Shown: positions 35,365-44,843 of the stretch, piece after piece
How the letters are laid out: each line of letters begins with the position of its first letter
How positions within the stretch are numbered: position 1 is the first letter of the stretch
Origin: an uncultured Alphaproteobacteria bacterium
GTDB taxonomy: Bacteria > Pseudomonadota > Alphaproteobacteria > Methylaequorales > Methylaequoraceae
NCBI GenBank assembly: GCA_902522465.1
Contig: CABYVV010000004.1
Span: 1-64,000, forward strand
Length of the DNA stretch: 64,000 nucleotides
Direction of reading: 5' to 3'
Notes under the pieces: model-generated
Databases searched by the model: none
The model's input: only the letters and a program-made list of their open reading frames with translations
Told to the model about the DNA's origin: nothing
Made by a program: the position numbers and the translations under genes

Positions 35365-35997
35365 GTGAAAGAAGAATTATTAAATAAAGCTAAATTATGG
35401 CAGGTTGAATACAAACGTCATGATTATAACCCAAAATATATTTTTAAAAACTCCGAGACTAAAATCGAAACTCTATTTTCTTTAAGTTTTTTCCTTTCAA
35501 TAATGTCAATAGAAACACTCTTTAATCAACCCTTTAAGAAAAAAATTAAAATTGTTCATAACAAATTCTATAAAACAATTTTTCTAAAAAGATTTCAAAA
35601 GTTAGAGAGAATAGAAATAAACTCTTTCGCTTTTAGTTTATTTTTAATTTTTCAAAAACTATTTGAAGAACATGAACCTTTAAAATCATATGCAAGCGAT
35701 CTTATTGAGTATACGGTCTCTCATTGGTCCTGTATTGATAAATTATCTCATGATGATTTTTTTACAAGAAAAAAAAATGTCAATTTACTATGGAAGAAGA
35801 ACAAACCAATTGTTCTGTCTAGAACTTATGAATCAAGAATTGATTTAATTTTTTTATTATATAAAAGCTTTGAATTAGGGATAAGTGACAAAAAGATTAT
35901 AAAACAAAATCTTTCTGTTTTAATTTTTTCAGTCAGTAAAGCATTGAAAGAATTTCGTTTTGACGTTCTAAAAGAACTGAAGAATAAAAGATTATAA
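35365..35997 (+). CDS. Hypothetical cytosolic protein
   Basis: The 210-residue frame starts with GTG at 35365 and is Lys/Phe/Ile-rich and probably all-helical. No signal peptide or membrane helix is evident. The segment LFEEHEPLKSYASDLIEYTVSHWSCIDKLSHDDFFTRKKNVNLLWKKNKPIVLSRTYESRID is its most distinctive part. No family is recognised. It is followed by the alcohol dehydrogenase gene after 44 bp, on the same strand. Confidence 0.5.
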   Translation: MKEELLNKAKLWQVEYKRHDYNPKYIFKNSETKIETLFSLSFFLSIMSIETLFNQPFKKKIKIVHNKFYKTIFLKRFQKLERIEINSFAFSLFLIFQKLFEEHEPLKSYASDLIEYTVSHWSCIDKLSHDDFFTRKKNVNLLWKKNKPIVLSRTYESRIDLIFLLYKSFELGISDKKIIKQNLSVLIFSVSKALKEFRFDVLKELKNKRL

Positions 35998-36041
35998 TTT
36001 AATTTAGTATTTAATTTTTTTTTGTTAAGTTAATTACTAAA

Positions 36042-37085
36042 ATGCAAAAAAAAAATGTTCCTTCATATGCGGCCAAATCTGCTTCAGGTCAACTTTCACC
36101 TTTATTAATTCACAGAAGAGATGTAGGAGAAAATGATGTGTCCATTGATATAAAATACTGTGGAATTTGCCATACAGATATTCATTTTGCAAAAAATGAT
36201 TTAGGTGTTACTTCCTATCCTTTTGTGCCAGGGCATGAGATTGTTGGTGTGGTCACTGCAGTAGGAAAAAAAGTTAAGAAATTTAAGGAAGGAGAATTAG
36301 TTGGTGTGGGATGTATGGTCGACTCCTGTAAAGAATGTAATTCCTGTATGGAAAATACAGAACAATTTTGTGAGAAAGGAATGACTATGACTTACAATAG
36401 CCCTGATTTGATTTCCGGTGGGATGACATATGGAGGATACTCAAAGAAAATAGTAGTTAATCAACACTTTGTTTTAAAAGTATCAAAAGATTTAGAGCCT
36501 CAAAGAGTTGCTCCACTTCTATGTGCAGGAATTACTACCTACTCGCCATTAAATAAATTTAATATAAAAAAAGGAGATAAAGTTGGAATTATTGGTTTAG
36601 GTGGACTCGGACATCTGGGAATTAAATTTGCTAACGCTATGGGAGCTGATGTAATAATGATTACGAGTTCAAAAGACAAATGCGAAGATGCAATAAACCT
36701 TGGAGCAAAGGATGTCATTCTATCTAGTGATGAAAAACAAATTAAAAAAAATATTAATAATTTTGATTTGCTCTTAAATACAATTCCCTCTGATCATAAT
36801 GTAACAAAATATCTCCAAATCTTAAAACCCCAAAAAATCATGGTTGTTGTTGGATTAGCAAATATCTCTATTCATACAAGATCATTATTATTTGGTAGAA
36901 ATCAAATTATTGGTTCATTAATTGGAGGATTAAAAGAGACTCAAGAAATGCTAAATTTTGCAGCGAAGAATAATATTGTCGCAGATATAGAGATGATTGA
37001 TGCTAAAGATATCAATGCCACTTTTAAAAAAATTGAAAAAAATAAAGTTAAATACCGAGCTGTAATTGATATTGAATCCATTTAA
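36042..37085 (+). CDS. Zinc-dependent alcohol dehydrogenase, cinnamyl/YahK-like
   Basis: The protein has 347 residues. Catalytic zinc ligands are in YCGICHTDIHFAKND and PFVPGHEIVGVV; the structural zinc is bound by SCKECNSCMENTEQFC. The cofactor fold is KVGIIGLGGLGHLGIKFANAMGADVIMITSSKDK, the serine favouring NADP. GICHTDIH and the TYNSPD region place it in the cinnamyl-alcohol/YahK branch of broad aldehyde reductases. Substrate is unknown. It starts a short run with the TVP38-like gene, six bases behind it. Confidence 0.87.
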   Translation: MQKKNVPSYAAKSASGQLSPLLIHRRDVGENDVSIDIKYCGICHTDIHFAKNDLGVTSYPFVPGHEIVGVVTAVGKKVKKFKEGELVGVGCMVDSCKECNSCMENTEQFCEKGMTMTYNSPDLISGGMTYGGYSKKIVVNQHFVLKVSKDLEPQRVAPLLCAGITTYSPLNKFNIKKGDKVGIIGLGGLGHLGIKFANAMGADVIMITSSKDKCEDAINLGAKDVILSSDEKQIKKNINNFDLLLNTIPSDHNVTKYLQILKPQKIMVVVGLANISIHTRSLLFGRNQIIGSLIGGLKETQEMLNFAAKNNIVADIEMIDAKDINATFKKIEKNKVKYRAVIDIESI

Positions 37086-37091
37086 CATTTA

Positions 37092-37793
37092 TTGAAGAGC
37101 GGTAAAATTATTTTAAAAAAAATTCTAATAATTTTTTATTTATCCATATTTAGTTTATTTTTGTTGTTTTACTTAAAATACAAAGATTTTTTTTTGAATT
37201 TAAATTTTTCCGATATCTACAATCATTATTTAAACTTTAAAAACTATATTGAAAATAATAGAGGTTTATTAATTTCTTCTTACTTTATTATATCAATGTT
37301 ATGGGTGTTTTTTTTGGGATTTGTATCACCTTTATTAATTTTATCTACTTTGATGTTTGGTTACTTAGGAGGTTTTATTTCAATACTATCGTTTACCATT
37401 GCGTCAACCCTTTCATATATAACCGCCAAAAAATTTAAGAAATCCTTTGAAAAATTATTAATTAAATTTGAAATAACTAATAATTCTTTTTTTCTTTTTA
37501 TAATTTTTAGGCTAATTCCAGGTGTTCCTTTTGTCATTAAAAATTTTTCTGGAATTTTTTTTAAACTAAACATCAGAAAATTTATTTTAGCAACCTTGAT
37601 AGCGGAAACCCCACAAATATTATTATTCACATACCTTTTGAAAAAACTAATTGAAACTTATGAAATTTTATCCTCAGACTTTACAATTTTGATGATAACA
37701 AAAAAACTTTTACCACCTCTTTTTTGCTTATTATTCTTTATAATAGCGATTTATTTATTAAGAAAAAACTTTCATAAGCATTATAAAAATTAA
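37092..37793 (+). CDS. TVP38/TMEM64-type DedA-superfamily membrane protein
   Basis: The 233-residue protein has about five hydrophobic helices. FRLIPGVPFVIKNFSGIFFKLNIRKFILATLIAETPQILLFTYLLKKLIE is the conserved VTT-domain region. ISMLWVFFLGFVSPLLILSTLMFGYLGGFISILSFTIASTLSYITAKKF is the preceding half. The start is TTG at 37092, because no ATG lies before the first helix. It is the second DedA-superfamily gene within 2.5 kb. Confidence 0.78.
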   Translation: MKSGKIILKKILIIFYLSIFSLFLLFYLKYKDFFLNLNFSDIYNHYLNFKNYIENNRGLLISSYFIISMLWVFFLGFVSPLLILSTLMFGYLGGFISILSFTIASTLSYITAKKFKKSFEKLLIKFEITNNSFFLFIIFRLIPGVPFVIKNFSGIFFKLNIRKFILATLIAETPQILLFTYLLKKLIETYEILSSDFTILMITKKLLPPLFCLLFFIIAIYLLRKNFHKHYKN

Positions 37794-37845
37794 AAACTTC
37801 TTTTTTAAAATCAAATTACTATATATATTGAAATAGGAGAAGAGT

Positions 37846-37977
37846 ATGAACACAAAAAATGAATGTGGTTGCGGAAGATCACCAACAGGCTTTTGTATTG
37901 GATGGCATAATTTGTCTGAAGATGATTACAAACTAAAATTGTCTCAATACGAAAACAGAAAAAAAATAAAGAAGTAA
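37846..37977 (+). CDS. 43-residue cysteine-rich small protein, possible metal binder
   Basis: This ORF is too short for the supplied track. It starts at ATG 37846, six bases after a strong ribosome site AGGAGA, and reads MNTKNECGCGRSPTGFC, then IGWHNLSEDDYKLKLSQY, ending KKIKK. The pattern C-x-C-x7-C-x3-H resembles the CDGSH iron-sulfur motif, but it is one residue shorter between the second and third cysteine and lacks the Asp. It may bind zinc or an iron-sulfur cluster; that is inference. The good ribosome site and coding-like composition argue for a real gene. Confidence 0.7.
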   Translation: MNTKNECGCGRSPTGFCIGWHNLSEDDYKLKLSQYENRKKIKK

Positions 37978-37981
37978 TATT

Positions 37982-38716
37982 TCAAAACTTAAAATTTTTT
38001 ATATGTTTCCAAAGTCTTTTTAGACCCTTTGGTGCGTTAGTTTTTCGTCGTGTTGGCCATTTTCGCGTAGGATCAAATATTGTCTGGTCTAAACCAATAT
38101 CTATCACAGCTGGATTTTCAATGATTACTGTGTAATAACCAAGTTTCTTATATGATACGCCGATATCAAGTTCGTTTTTGTAGTTGGCGTATCCTCCAAT
38201 TAAATTATAATCATAAATTCTTTTTACACCTGGCCTGAAGGAAAAGTATCCCCATTCCCATCCCTCTTTACAATAAACTTCTCTAAAACCAATTCCTTTA
38301 TGTTTCTTCAACGGACCATAACTAAAAATATCAAGTCTGCTTGCACTCTCCTTGCTCTCAAGCCAAACTTGAATAATCTTTGAATCATAATCAAGAATTT
38401 TGAGTGAATCTTTTATAAAACCCTTTCTCGTGTAAACCCAGTCGTCTTCACAATGAAAGATATACGGAGTTTTAATTAATTTGTAAGCTTCAACGATTGA
38501 CTGTATTTGTCCTTTTTTTGTTTTATTAAATAAAAGATTAATTTTATTAGACCATTTTTTTTCTATTCTTTTATAAACATCCTCATTAACAGAATCTTCT
38601 GTTAAAAATAATTTCTCAATCGGAAAGTCATTAAATTTAAAAAAACTCTTTAATGTTCTATCTAATAAATCTTCTCTCCCACAACTTGTGATTACAAAGG
38701 ACATTTTATTTTTCAT
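37982..38716 (-). CDS. Glycosyltransferase family 2-like protein
   Basis: MSFVITSCGREDLLDRTLKSFFKFNDFPIEKLFLTEDS and GQIQSIVEAYKLIKTPYIFHCEDDWVYTRKGFI show a GT-A fold with the donor/metal motif EDD. GIGFREVYCKEGWEWGYFSFRPGV lies further on. I use ATG 38716 (MKNKMSFV) because the ORF-track start at 38743 is TTG and the added residues are not conserved-looking. Acceptor and donor are unknown. It lies between the small Cys protein and gltD and seems to be on its own. Confidence 0.75.
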   Translation of the reverse strand: MKNKMSFVITSCGREDLLDRTLKSFFKFNDFPIEKLFLTEDSVNEDVYKRIEKKWSNKINLLFNKTKKGQIQSIVEAYKLIKTPYIFHCEDDWVYTRKGFIKDSLKILDYDSKIIQVWLESKESASRLDIFSYGPLKKHKGIGFREVYCKEGWEWGYFSFRPGVKRIYDYNLIGGYANYKNELDIGVSYKKLGYYTVIIENPAVIDIGLDQTIFDPTRKWPTRRKTNAPKGLKRLWKHIKNFKF

Positions 38717-38794
38717 AAGGTCTGGACCTAAATCTTTAATCAATATTAATTATGAAACTATTAAATATACAATTCAAGCTTTAGAAATTATTGA

Positions 38795-40243
38795 TTATAA
38801 AGGAAGGCTAGAGTTTCCCATCAAAAATTTATCCACATTGTGTGCCACTTGTCTGCCCTCTCTTATTGCCCAGACAACTAAAGATTGTCCCCGTCTCATA
38901 TCACCGGAAACAAAGATTTTTGCAATATTGGTTTTGTAATCATTATCATTAGCTTTAACATTTCCTCTTTGATCAAGTTCTAATCCAATGTCTGATATCA
39001 ATTTATCTCTAATAGGGTGGACAAAACCCATTGCCAATAAAACTAGGTCTGCTTTGATTTTAAGCTCATTTTGTTTTCCTTTTTTTTCTTCCATTTTTAC
39101 ACTTCCGGATTTATCTTTTTTCCACTCAATTTTTTTCAACGTCAAACTCTTTACTTTCTGACCATCCCCATCAAATGACTTAGTCGAAACACTCCAATTT
39201 CTATTAGCACCTTCTTCGTGTGATGAAGAGGTTCTTAATTTCAGTGGCCAATCAGGCCATGTCAACATCTTATTCTCTTTAACAGGCGGTTTGTCTAAAA
39301 TTTCAAGCTGTGTTACAGATTTTGCGCCCTGACGGTTGGATGTTCCAATGCAGTCAGAACCTGTGTCACCACCTCCAATAACAACAACATCTTTATCTTT
39401 AGCAGAAAATTCAGATTCCAATCTAATGTTGTCCCCTTCACAGATTTTATTTTGTCTAGTCAAGAAATCCATCGCGAAATGTACACCTTGCAAATCTCTG
39501 CCAGGAATGCTTAGATCTCTGGGATGCTCTGATCCACAGGCAAGTATAATTGCATCAAACTCTTTTAATAAATCTTTTACGGGAATGTTTTCTCCGACCC
39601 TAGCATTACATTCAAAAATAACTCCCTCTTCTCTCATCTGTTCAATTCTCTTATCAATTAAGTGCTTTTCCATTTTAAAATTTGGAATTCCATATCTTAA
39701 CAAACCACCTATCCTATCATTTTTTTCAAATATTTTTACATAATGGCCTGCTCTTGCAAGTTGTTGTGATGCTGCCAACCCTGCTGGACCTGAACCAACA
39801 ACAGCAATTTTTTTATTAGTTTTATTATTATTTATTTCAGGAACAATCCAACCATTTTCATACGCTTTATCAATTATTGATCTTTCGATGCTTTTAATAG
39901 TTACTGGACTATCATCAATATTGAGAGTACACGCAGCTTCACATGGAGCTGGACATATGCGACTCGTAAATTCAGGAAAGTTATTGGTAGAGTGCAAGAC
40001 ATTCAATGCTATTTTCCAATCTCTTTCGTAGACCAAATTATTCCATTCTGGGATAATATTATTTATTGGACAAGAATTATGGCAATATGGAATTCCACAA
40101 TCCATACACCTAGATGCCTGTTGATTTAAAATCTTGTCTGAAAACGGCAATACAAATTCATCGAAATTTCTTACCCTAGATTTTGGTGCAATAGACTTGT
40201 TACTTGCTCTTTCATGTTCTAGGAATCCTGTTACTTTTGCCAT
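38795..40243 (-). CDS. gltD: Glutamate synthase, small subunit
   Basis: The protein has 482 residues. Iron-sulfur ligands are in QASRCMDCGIPYCHNSCPINNIIPEWN and SRICPAPCEAACTLN. The FAD site is KIAVVGSGPAGLAASQQLARAGHYVKIFEKNDRIGGLLRYGIPNFKM and the NADPH site is VVVIGGGDTGSDCIGTS. The subunit takes electrons from NADPH to the large subunit for glutamate synthesis from glutamine and 2-oxoglutarate. Its start overlaps gltB by 13 bases, so the pair is coupled. Confidence 0.95.
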   Translation of the reverse strand: MAKVTGFLEHERASNKSIAPKSRVRNFDEFVLPFSDKILNQQASRCMDCGIPYCHNSCPINNIIPEWNNLVYERDWKIALNVLHSTNNFPEFTSRICPAPCEAACTLNIDDSPVTIKSIERSIIDKAYENGWIVPEINNNKTNKKIAVVGSGPAGLAASQQLARAGHYVKIFEKNDRIGGLLRYGIPNFKMEKHLIDKRIEQMREEGVIFECNARVGENIPVKDLLKEFDAIILACGSEHPRDLSIPGRDLQGVHFAMDFLTRQNKICEGDNIRLESEFSAKDKDVVVIGGGDTGSDCIGTSNRQGAKSVTQLEILDKPPVKENKMLTWPDWPLKLRTSSSHEEGANRNWSVSTKSFDGDGQKVKSLTLKKIEWKKDKSGSVKMEEKKGKQNELKIKADLVLLAMGFVHPIRDKLISDIGLELDQRGNVKANDNDYKTNIAKIFVSGDMRRGQSLVVWAIREGRQVAHNVDKFLMGNSSLPL

Positions 40244-43200
40244 AAATTTACAACCTTAGCTTTCTTCTCTTCATTAATTCTTTTTAACAAAACGTTTTCA
40301 AAATCAATAGGTAAAACTTTAACAAAGTTTTTTAATTCTTTATCAAAATTATCCAGTATACTTTTAGCGACTGATGAATTCGTATAGTTTAAATGTCTTT
40401 TTAGCAATTCTTTTATCCTCAACTCATCATTAAATAGAAAGTTATACTTGTCAAAAAGTTTTTCAGGAAGAATATATTTACTTTTTTTTATCTCGGAGAT
40501 GTTAACCATTGATAAATTACATTTCTCTTTGAATTTTTTCTGATTCTGGTAGACATAAGCTATGCCACCGCTCATCCCGGCACCAAAGTTGACTCCAGTA
40601 TTACCTAAAACCATAACTACTCCGCCAGTCATATACTCACAACAATGATCTCCTGTTCCCTCAACTACTGCGATAGCCCCGGAATTTCTCACTGCAAATC
40701 TTTCACCTGCAACACCTGAGAAATAACATTGTCCCGAAATTGCACCGTAAAGAACAGTGTTTCCAACAATTATATTTTCTTCTGACCTATATTTTGATTC
40801 ACTGAAGGGCTTTATTATGATTTTGCCACCTGAAAGACCTTTTCCCACATAATCATTTCCCTCGCCAGTTAAATTAAGAGTAACTCCAGCAGAAAGAAAA
40901 GTTCCAAAACTTTGACCTGCAGTTCCCCTTAAGTTGACCATTATTGAATCCTCTCGCAACCCTTTATATCCAAATTTTTTAGCCAAAGTTCCAGAAAGTA
41001 AAGCTCCAAAACTTCTGTCTGTGTTTCTTATGGATTTATTTATGTTTACCGTAGACATTTCTTTTTCAAGAACTTGTCTGGCTTCGTTAACGACTTCTCT
41101 ATCTAAAATAAATTCTAAATCGTGATTCTGCTGTGACGAATTAAAAATATCTGTTGATTTGTCATGATTTGGTTTGTGAAGTATGTTTGAAAGATCAATA
41201 TTTTTTGCCTTCCAATGTTTAATTGCTTTATTCTTTTCTAAATATTCTGATTTACCAATTAAATCTTGAAACTTTCTTACGCCAAGTTCTGCCATTATCT
41301 CTCTAACTTCTTCAGCAACGAGAAAGAAATAATTAACCACATTTTCTGGTGTACCTCTAAATTTTTCTCTTAGGATTTTGTTTTGCGTAGCAATGCCAAC
41401 TGGACATGTGTTCAAGTGGCATTTTCTCATCATGATACATCCAATAGATACAAGTGGCGCTGTAGAAAAACCAAATTCATCTGCTCCTAATAATGCACCA
41501 ATTACAACATCCCTTCCAGTTTTTAAACCTCCATCAACCTGCAATGAAATTCTATTTCTCAGTTTGTTAATTACTAAAGTTTGATGTGTTTCTGCCAACC
41601 CTAATTCCCAGGGAGTGCCTGCATTTTTGATAGAGGTTAATGGTGAGGCACCTGTTCCACCATCATACCCAGCAATTGTAATATGATCAGCTTTACATTT
41701 AGTCACACCTGCTGCCACAACTCCAACTCCAAATTCTGAAACAAGTTTAACGCTGATCCTAGCCTTTTCGTTAACATTTTTTAAATCAAAAATTAGTTGG
41801 GCTAAATCCTCAATTGAATAAATATCATGATGTGGAGGTGGTGAAATTAGACCAACTCCAGGTGTAGAATGTCTTACATTTGCAATATTTTCGTCAACTT
41901 TATGACCAGGAAGTTGTCCGCCTTCTCCTGGTTTAGCTCCTTGACTAATTTTAATTTGTATGTCTTTAGCATTTACAAGGTACTCGGTAGTGACTCCAAA
42001 TCTACCAGAGGCAACTTGCTTAATAGCACTTTTCATTGAGTCACCATTCTTCAGTTGGACAAAACGTTCTGGTTCTTCTCCCCCCTCACCAGTATTTGAT
42101 TTTCCACCAATCCTATTCATGGCAAGAGCAAGTGTTGTATGTGCTTCTCTAGATATTGAACCGTATGACATAGCCCCTGTAGAAAATCTTTTAACTATTT
42201 CGGTTGCTGGCTCCACTTCTGATAAAGAAATTTTATTGTCCTTTTTAAACTCAAAGAGACTTCTAATTGTAAACATTGATTTATTGTTATCATTAATTTT
42301 TTTTGAAAATTCTCCGAATGTTTCTCTTGAATTTATTCTGACTGCTTTTTGTAGATTTGTAATTGTTGAAGGAGACCAAGAATGCTTTTCTCCTCTTATT
42401 CTGTAAGCATACTCCCCACCAACATCCAAGGATTTCTCACTATCTAATTTAAAGTTGGTCATTGAAAATCTATTTAAGGTCTCTTCTTGTATTTGTTTTA
42501 AGTCCATTCCTCCAATTAATGTTGCTGTTCCAGGGAAATATTTATCTATAACACTCTCAGAAATACCAACTGCATCAAATATTTGTGCACCGCAGTAGGA
42601 CTTTAGCGTCGAAATGCCCATTTTAGACATGATTTTAAGTATGGCTTTTCCTGATGCCTTAATGAAATTACTCTCAGATGATTTGTAATCTTTTGAATCG
42701 ACTAGTTCAGATATCGTATGAAAAACTAAATAAGGATTAATTGCTTCTGCACCGTAGCCTGCCAACACTGCGAAGTGATGAAGTTCTCTTGCTTCCCCAG
42801 TCTCCAGAATGATACTTGTTTTCATACGCAAACCTTCTTCAATCAAATAATGGTGGATGGATGAAACAGCAAGTAAAGAGGGTATAGGAGCGTTTACAGA
42901 AGAAACATTTTTATCAGACAAAATCAAAATGTTAGATCCATCTAATATCTGTGACTTTGCTTCAAAACAAATTCTATCAATACCTTCTCTGAGTTCATCA
43001 CCTTTATTAGAATTCTTAAAAAGTATATCAATTGTAGAAGCTTTTAATCGTCCTTTAGTTGTCTCTTCAATATTTCTTATTTTCTCAATATTATCGTTTG
43101 TCAGTATGGGTTGATTCAATTCAAGTCTTGCTTTGAAATTATTTTCAGGAGAGTCAAAAATATTTGGTTTTTCACCAAGTGTCATGTCTAGTGACATAAC

Positions 43201-44799
43201 CAGTTCCTCTCTAATAGGATCAATAGGTGGGTTGGTGACCTGAGCAAAACATTGTTTAAAATAACTAAAAAGAAGTTTGGGTTTGTCTGATAATAAGGAT
43301 ATAGGAGTGTCTGTACCCATTGAACCGATAGGTTCGATTCCTAATTTTAAAATAGGTTCAATAAAAAAGTTAATATCCTCTTTTGTATATCCAAAGCATA
43401 ACTGGAGCCTTTTAATATCCTCTTTGTTGTCAGAAGCATTTTCATTTTTAGGCTTCAGGTCATTAAGAAAAATCTGATTTTTCTCGAGAGATTTTTTATA
43501 GTCAAACTTTTGCGAAAGTTTTTCTTTTATTTCGTCATTCTGAACCACTCTCTTTTCTATTAAGTCAATCAGAAAGATCTTTCCTGGTTCAAGCCTCCAC
43601 CTCTTAATAACCTTCTTAGGATCTACATCCAAAACCCCCATTTCAGAGGACAAAAGTATCATTCCATCCTCAGTCTGAATATATCTAGATGGTCTAAGAC
43701 CATTCCTATCTAAAATTGCTCCAATTTTTTTTCCATTCGTGAAGCACATTGCTGCAGGACCGTCCCATGGCTCAATATAATTCGAATAATATTCATAGTA
43801 ATCTCTCATTTTTGGGTTTGTTTTGTCTTTTTCCCATGCTTCAGGAATCAGGAGCATCATTGCATGTTCAATATCATAACCTCCAATCATTAAGTATTCT
43901 AGGGCATTATCAAATGCAGCAGAATCTGACAATCCATCGAAAATTAAAGGATTGAGATTTTGGAACTCTTTCAAGAAAAAATCTGAGCGAGAAATAGAAG
44001 CACGTGCATTCATCCAATTTGCATTTCCTCTAAGAGTGTTAATTTCTCCATTATGGCATAAGAATCGAAAGGGTTGGGCCAAATCCCAACTCGGAAATGT
44101 ATTTGTAGAAAATCTTTGATGAACAATTGCTATTGATGAAATAAACATTTTGTCTTTTAGGTCATCATAATAATCTTTCAAACTATCAGACATTATCATA
44201 CCTTTGTAAACAATTATGCTGCTGGACAATGAAGCAATGTAGAAATCGAAAGATTTTAATTCTATCTCAATTCTTCTTCGGGCAATAAACAATCTTTGCT
44301 CAAATTCGTTAATTTTACTGGCTTGAAAAGTTTGTTTTATGAAAATTTGAACAATCGATGGTTCGTTACCTCTAATAGATTTACCAAGAACTTTTTCGTT
44401 TCTTGGAACATCCCTTACGTGGATATTCTCAAGTTTTAATTTGTTAAGATATTTGTCAATAATTTTTATACAATGAATTCTTTCCTCTTTATCTCGAGGA
44501 AGAAAAAACATACCAATCGCATAATCATTAGGTCTTGGAAGTATTATATTTTGTTTAGATAATTCCCTTTGGAAATATTGATGAGGGATTTGGGTTAACA
44601 AGCCAACTCCATCACCTGCTTTAGGATCTGCACTTACAGCACCTCTGTGAGTTAGATTTCCCAATATTCTTAGTCCATTATCAATGATTTCTCTAGATGG
44701 AATGTCATAGATGTTTGCTACGAAACCAATACCGCAAGAATCCTTTTCATTCTTTGGGTCATAAAGACCTTGTTTTTCAACTTGTCTGAACATTCTCAT
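40231..44799 (-). CDS. gltB: Glutamate synthase, large subunit
   Basis: The protein has 1522 residues, the normal size. The glutaminase domain starts near Cys22 in KDSCGIGFVANI. RFSTNTFPSWDLAQPFRFLCHNGEINTLRGN belongs to that domain. The synthase domain has GEGGEEPERFVQLKNGD, KPGEGGQLPGHKV and HHDIYSIEDLAQLI. The 3Fe-4S ligands are in CIMMRKCHLNTCPVGIATQ, and the C-terminal beta-helix is present (GEGNDYVGKGLSGGKIII). It channels ammonia from glutamine to 2-oxoglutarate. Two ATGs, 44799 and 44793, are possible starts. Confidence 0.97.
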   Translation of the reverse strand: MRMFRQVEKQGLYDPKNEKDSCGIGFVANIYDIPSREIIDNGLRILGNLTHRGAVSADPKAGDGVGLLTQIPHQYFQRELSKQNIILPRPNDYAIGMFFLPRDKEERIHCIKIIDKYLNKLKLENIHVRDVPRNEKVLGKSIRGNEPSIVQIFIKQTFQASKINEFEQRLFIARRRIEIELKSFDFYIASLSSSIIVYKGMIMSDSLKDYYDDLKDKMFISSIAIVHQRFSTNTFPSWDLAQPFRFLCHNGEINTLRGNANWMNARASISRSDFFLKEFQNLNPLIFDGLSDSAAFDNALEYLMIGGYDIEHAMMLLIPEAWEKDKTNPKMRDYYEYYSNYIEPWDGPAAMCFTNGKKIGAILDRNGLRPSRYIQTEDGMILLSSEMGVLDVDPKKVIKRWRLEPGKIFLIDLIEKRVVQNDEIKEKLSQKFDYKKSLEKNQIFLNDLKPKNENASDNKEDIKRLQLCFGYTKEDINFFIEPILKLGIEPIGSMGTDTPISLLSDKPKLLFSYFKQCFAQVTNPPIDPIREELVMSLDMTLGEKPNIFDSPENNFKARLELNQPILTNDNIEKIRNIEETTKGRLKASTIDILFKNSNKGDELREGIDRICFEAKSQILDGSNILILSDKNVSSVNAPIPSLLAVSSIHHYLIEEGLRMKTSIILETGEARELHHFAVLAGYGAEAINPYLVFHTISELVDSKDYKSSESNFIKASGKAILKIMSKMGISTLKSYCGAQIFDAVGISESVIDKYFPGTATLIGGMDLKQIQEETLNRFSMTNFKLDSEKSLDVGGEYAYRIRGEKHSWSPSTITNLQKAVRINSRETFGEFSKKINDNNKSMFTIRSLFEFKKDNKISLSEVEPATEIVKRFSTGAMSYGSISREAHTTLALAMNRIGGKSNTGEGGEEPERFVQLKNGDSMKSAIKQVASGRFGVTTEYLVNAKDIQIKISQGAKPGEGGQLPGHKVDENIANVRHSTPGVGLISPPPHHDIYSIEDLAQLIFDLKNVNEKARISVKLVSEFGVGVVAAGVTKCKADHITIAGYDGGTGASPLTSIKNAGTPWELGLAETHQTLVINKLRNRISLQVDGGLKTGRDVVIGALLGADEFGFSTAPLVSIGCIMMRKCHLNTCPVGIATQNKILREKFRGTPENVVNYFFLVAEEVREIMAELGVRKFQDLIGKSEYLEKNKAIKHWKAKNIDLSNILHKPNHDKSTDIFNSSQQNHDLEFILDREVVNEARQVLEKEMSTVNINKSIRNTDRSFGALLSGTLAKKFGYKGLREDSIMVNLRGTAGQSFGTFLSAGVTLNLTGEGNDYVGKGLSGGKIIIKPFSESKYRSEENIIVGNTVLYGAISGQCYFSGVAGERFAVRNSGAIAVVEGTGDHCCEYMTGGVVMVLGNTGVNFGAGMSGGIAYVYQNQKKFKEKCNLSMVNISEIKKSKYILPEKLFDKYNFLFNDELRIKELLKRHLNYTNSSVAKSILDNFDKELKNFVKVLPIDFENVLLKRINEEKKAKVVNLWQK

Positions 44800-44843
44800 A
44801 ATAATTAATCAAGTAAGTAAATATACTATTATTATATAGTTAT

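Noticed and set aside
35365-35997. COQ9-like protein
   Set aside because: Length and helical character are similar, but I could not see the conserved COQ9 sequence, so it stays hypothetical.
37846-37977. True CDGSH iron-sulfur protein
   Set aside because: The spacing between the second and third cysteine is one residue short and the Asp after the third Cys is missing, so only a resemblance is claimed.
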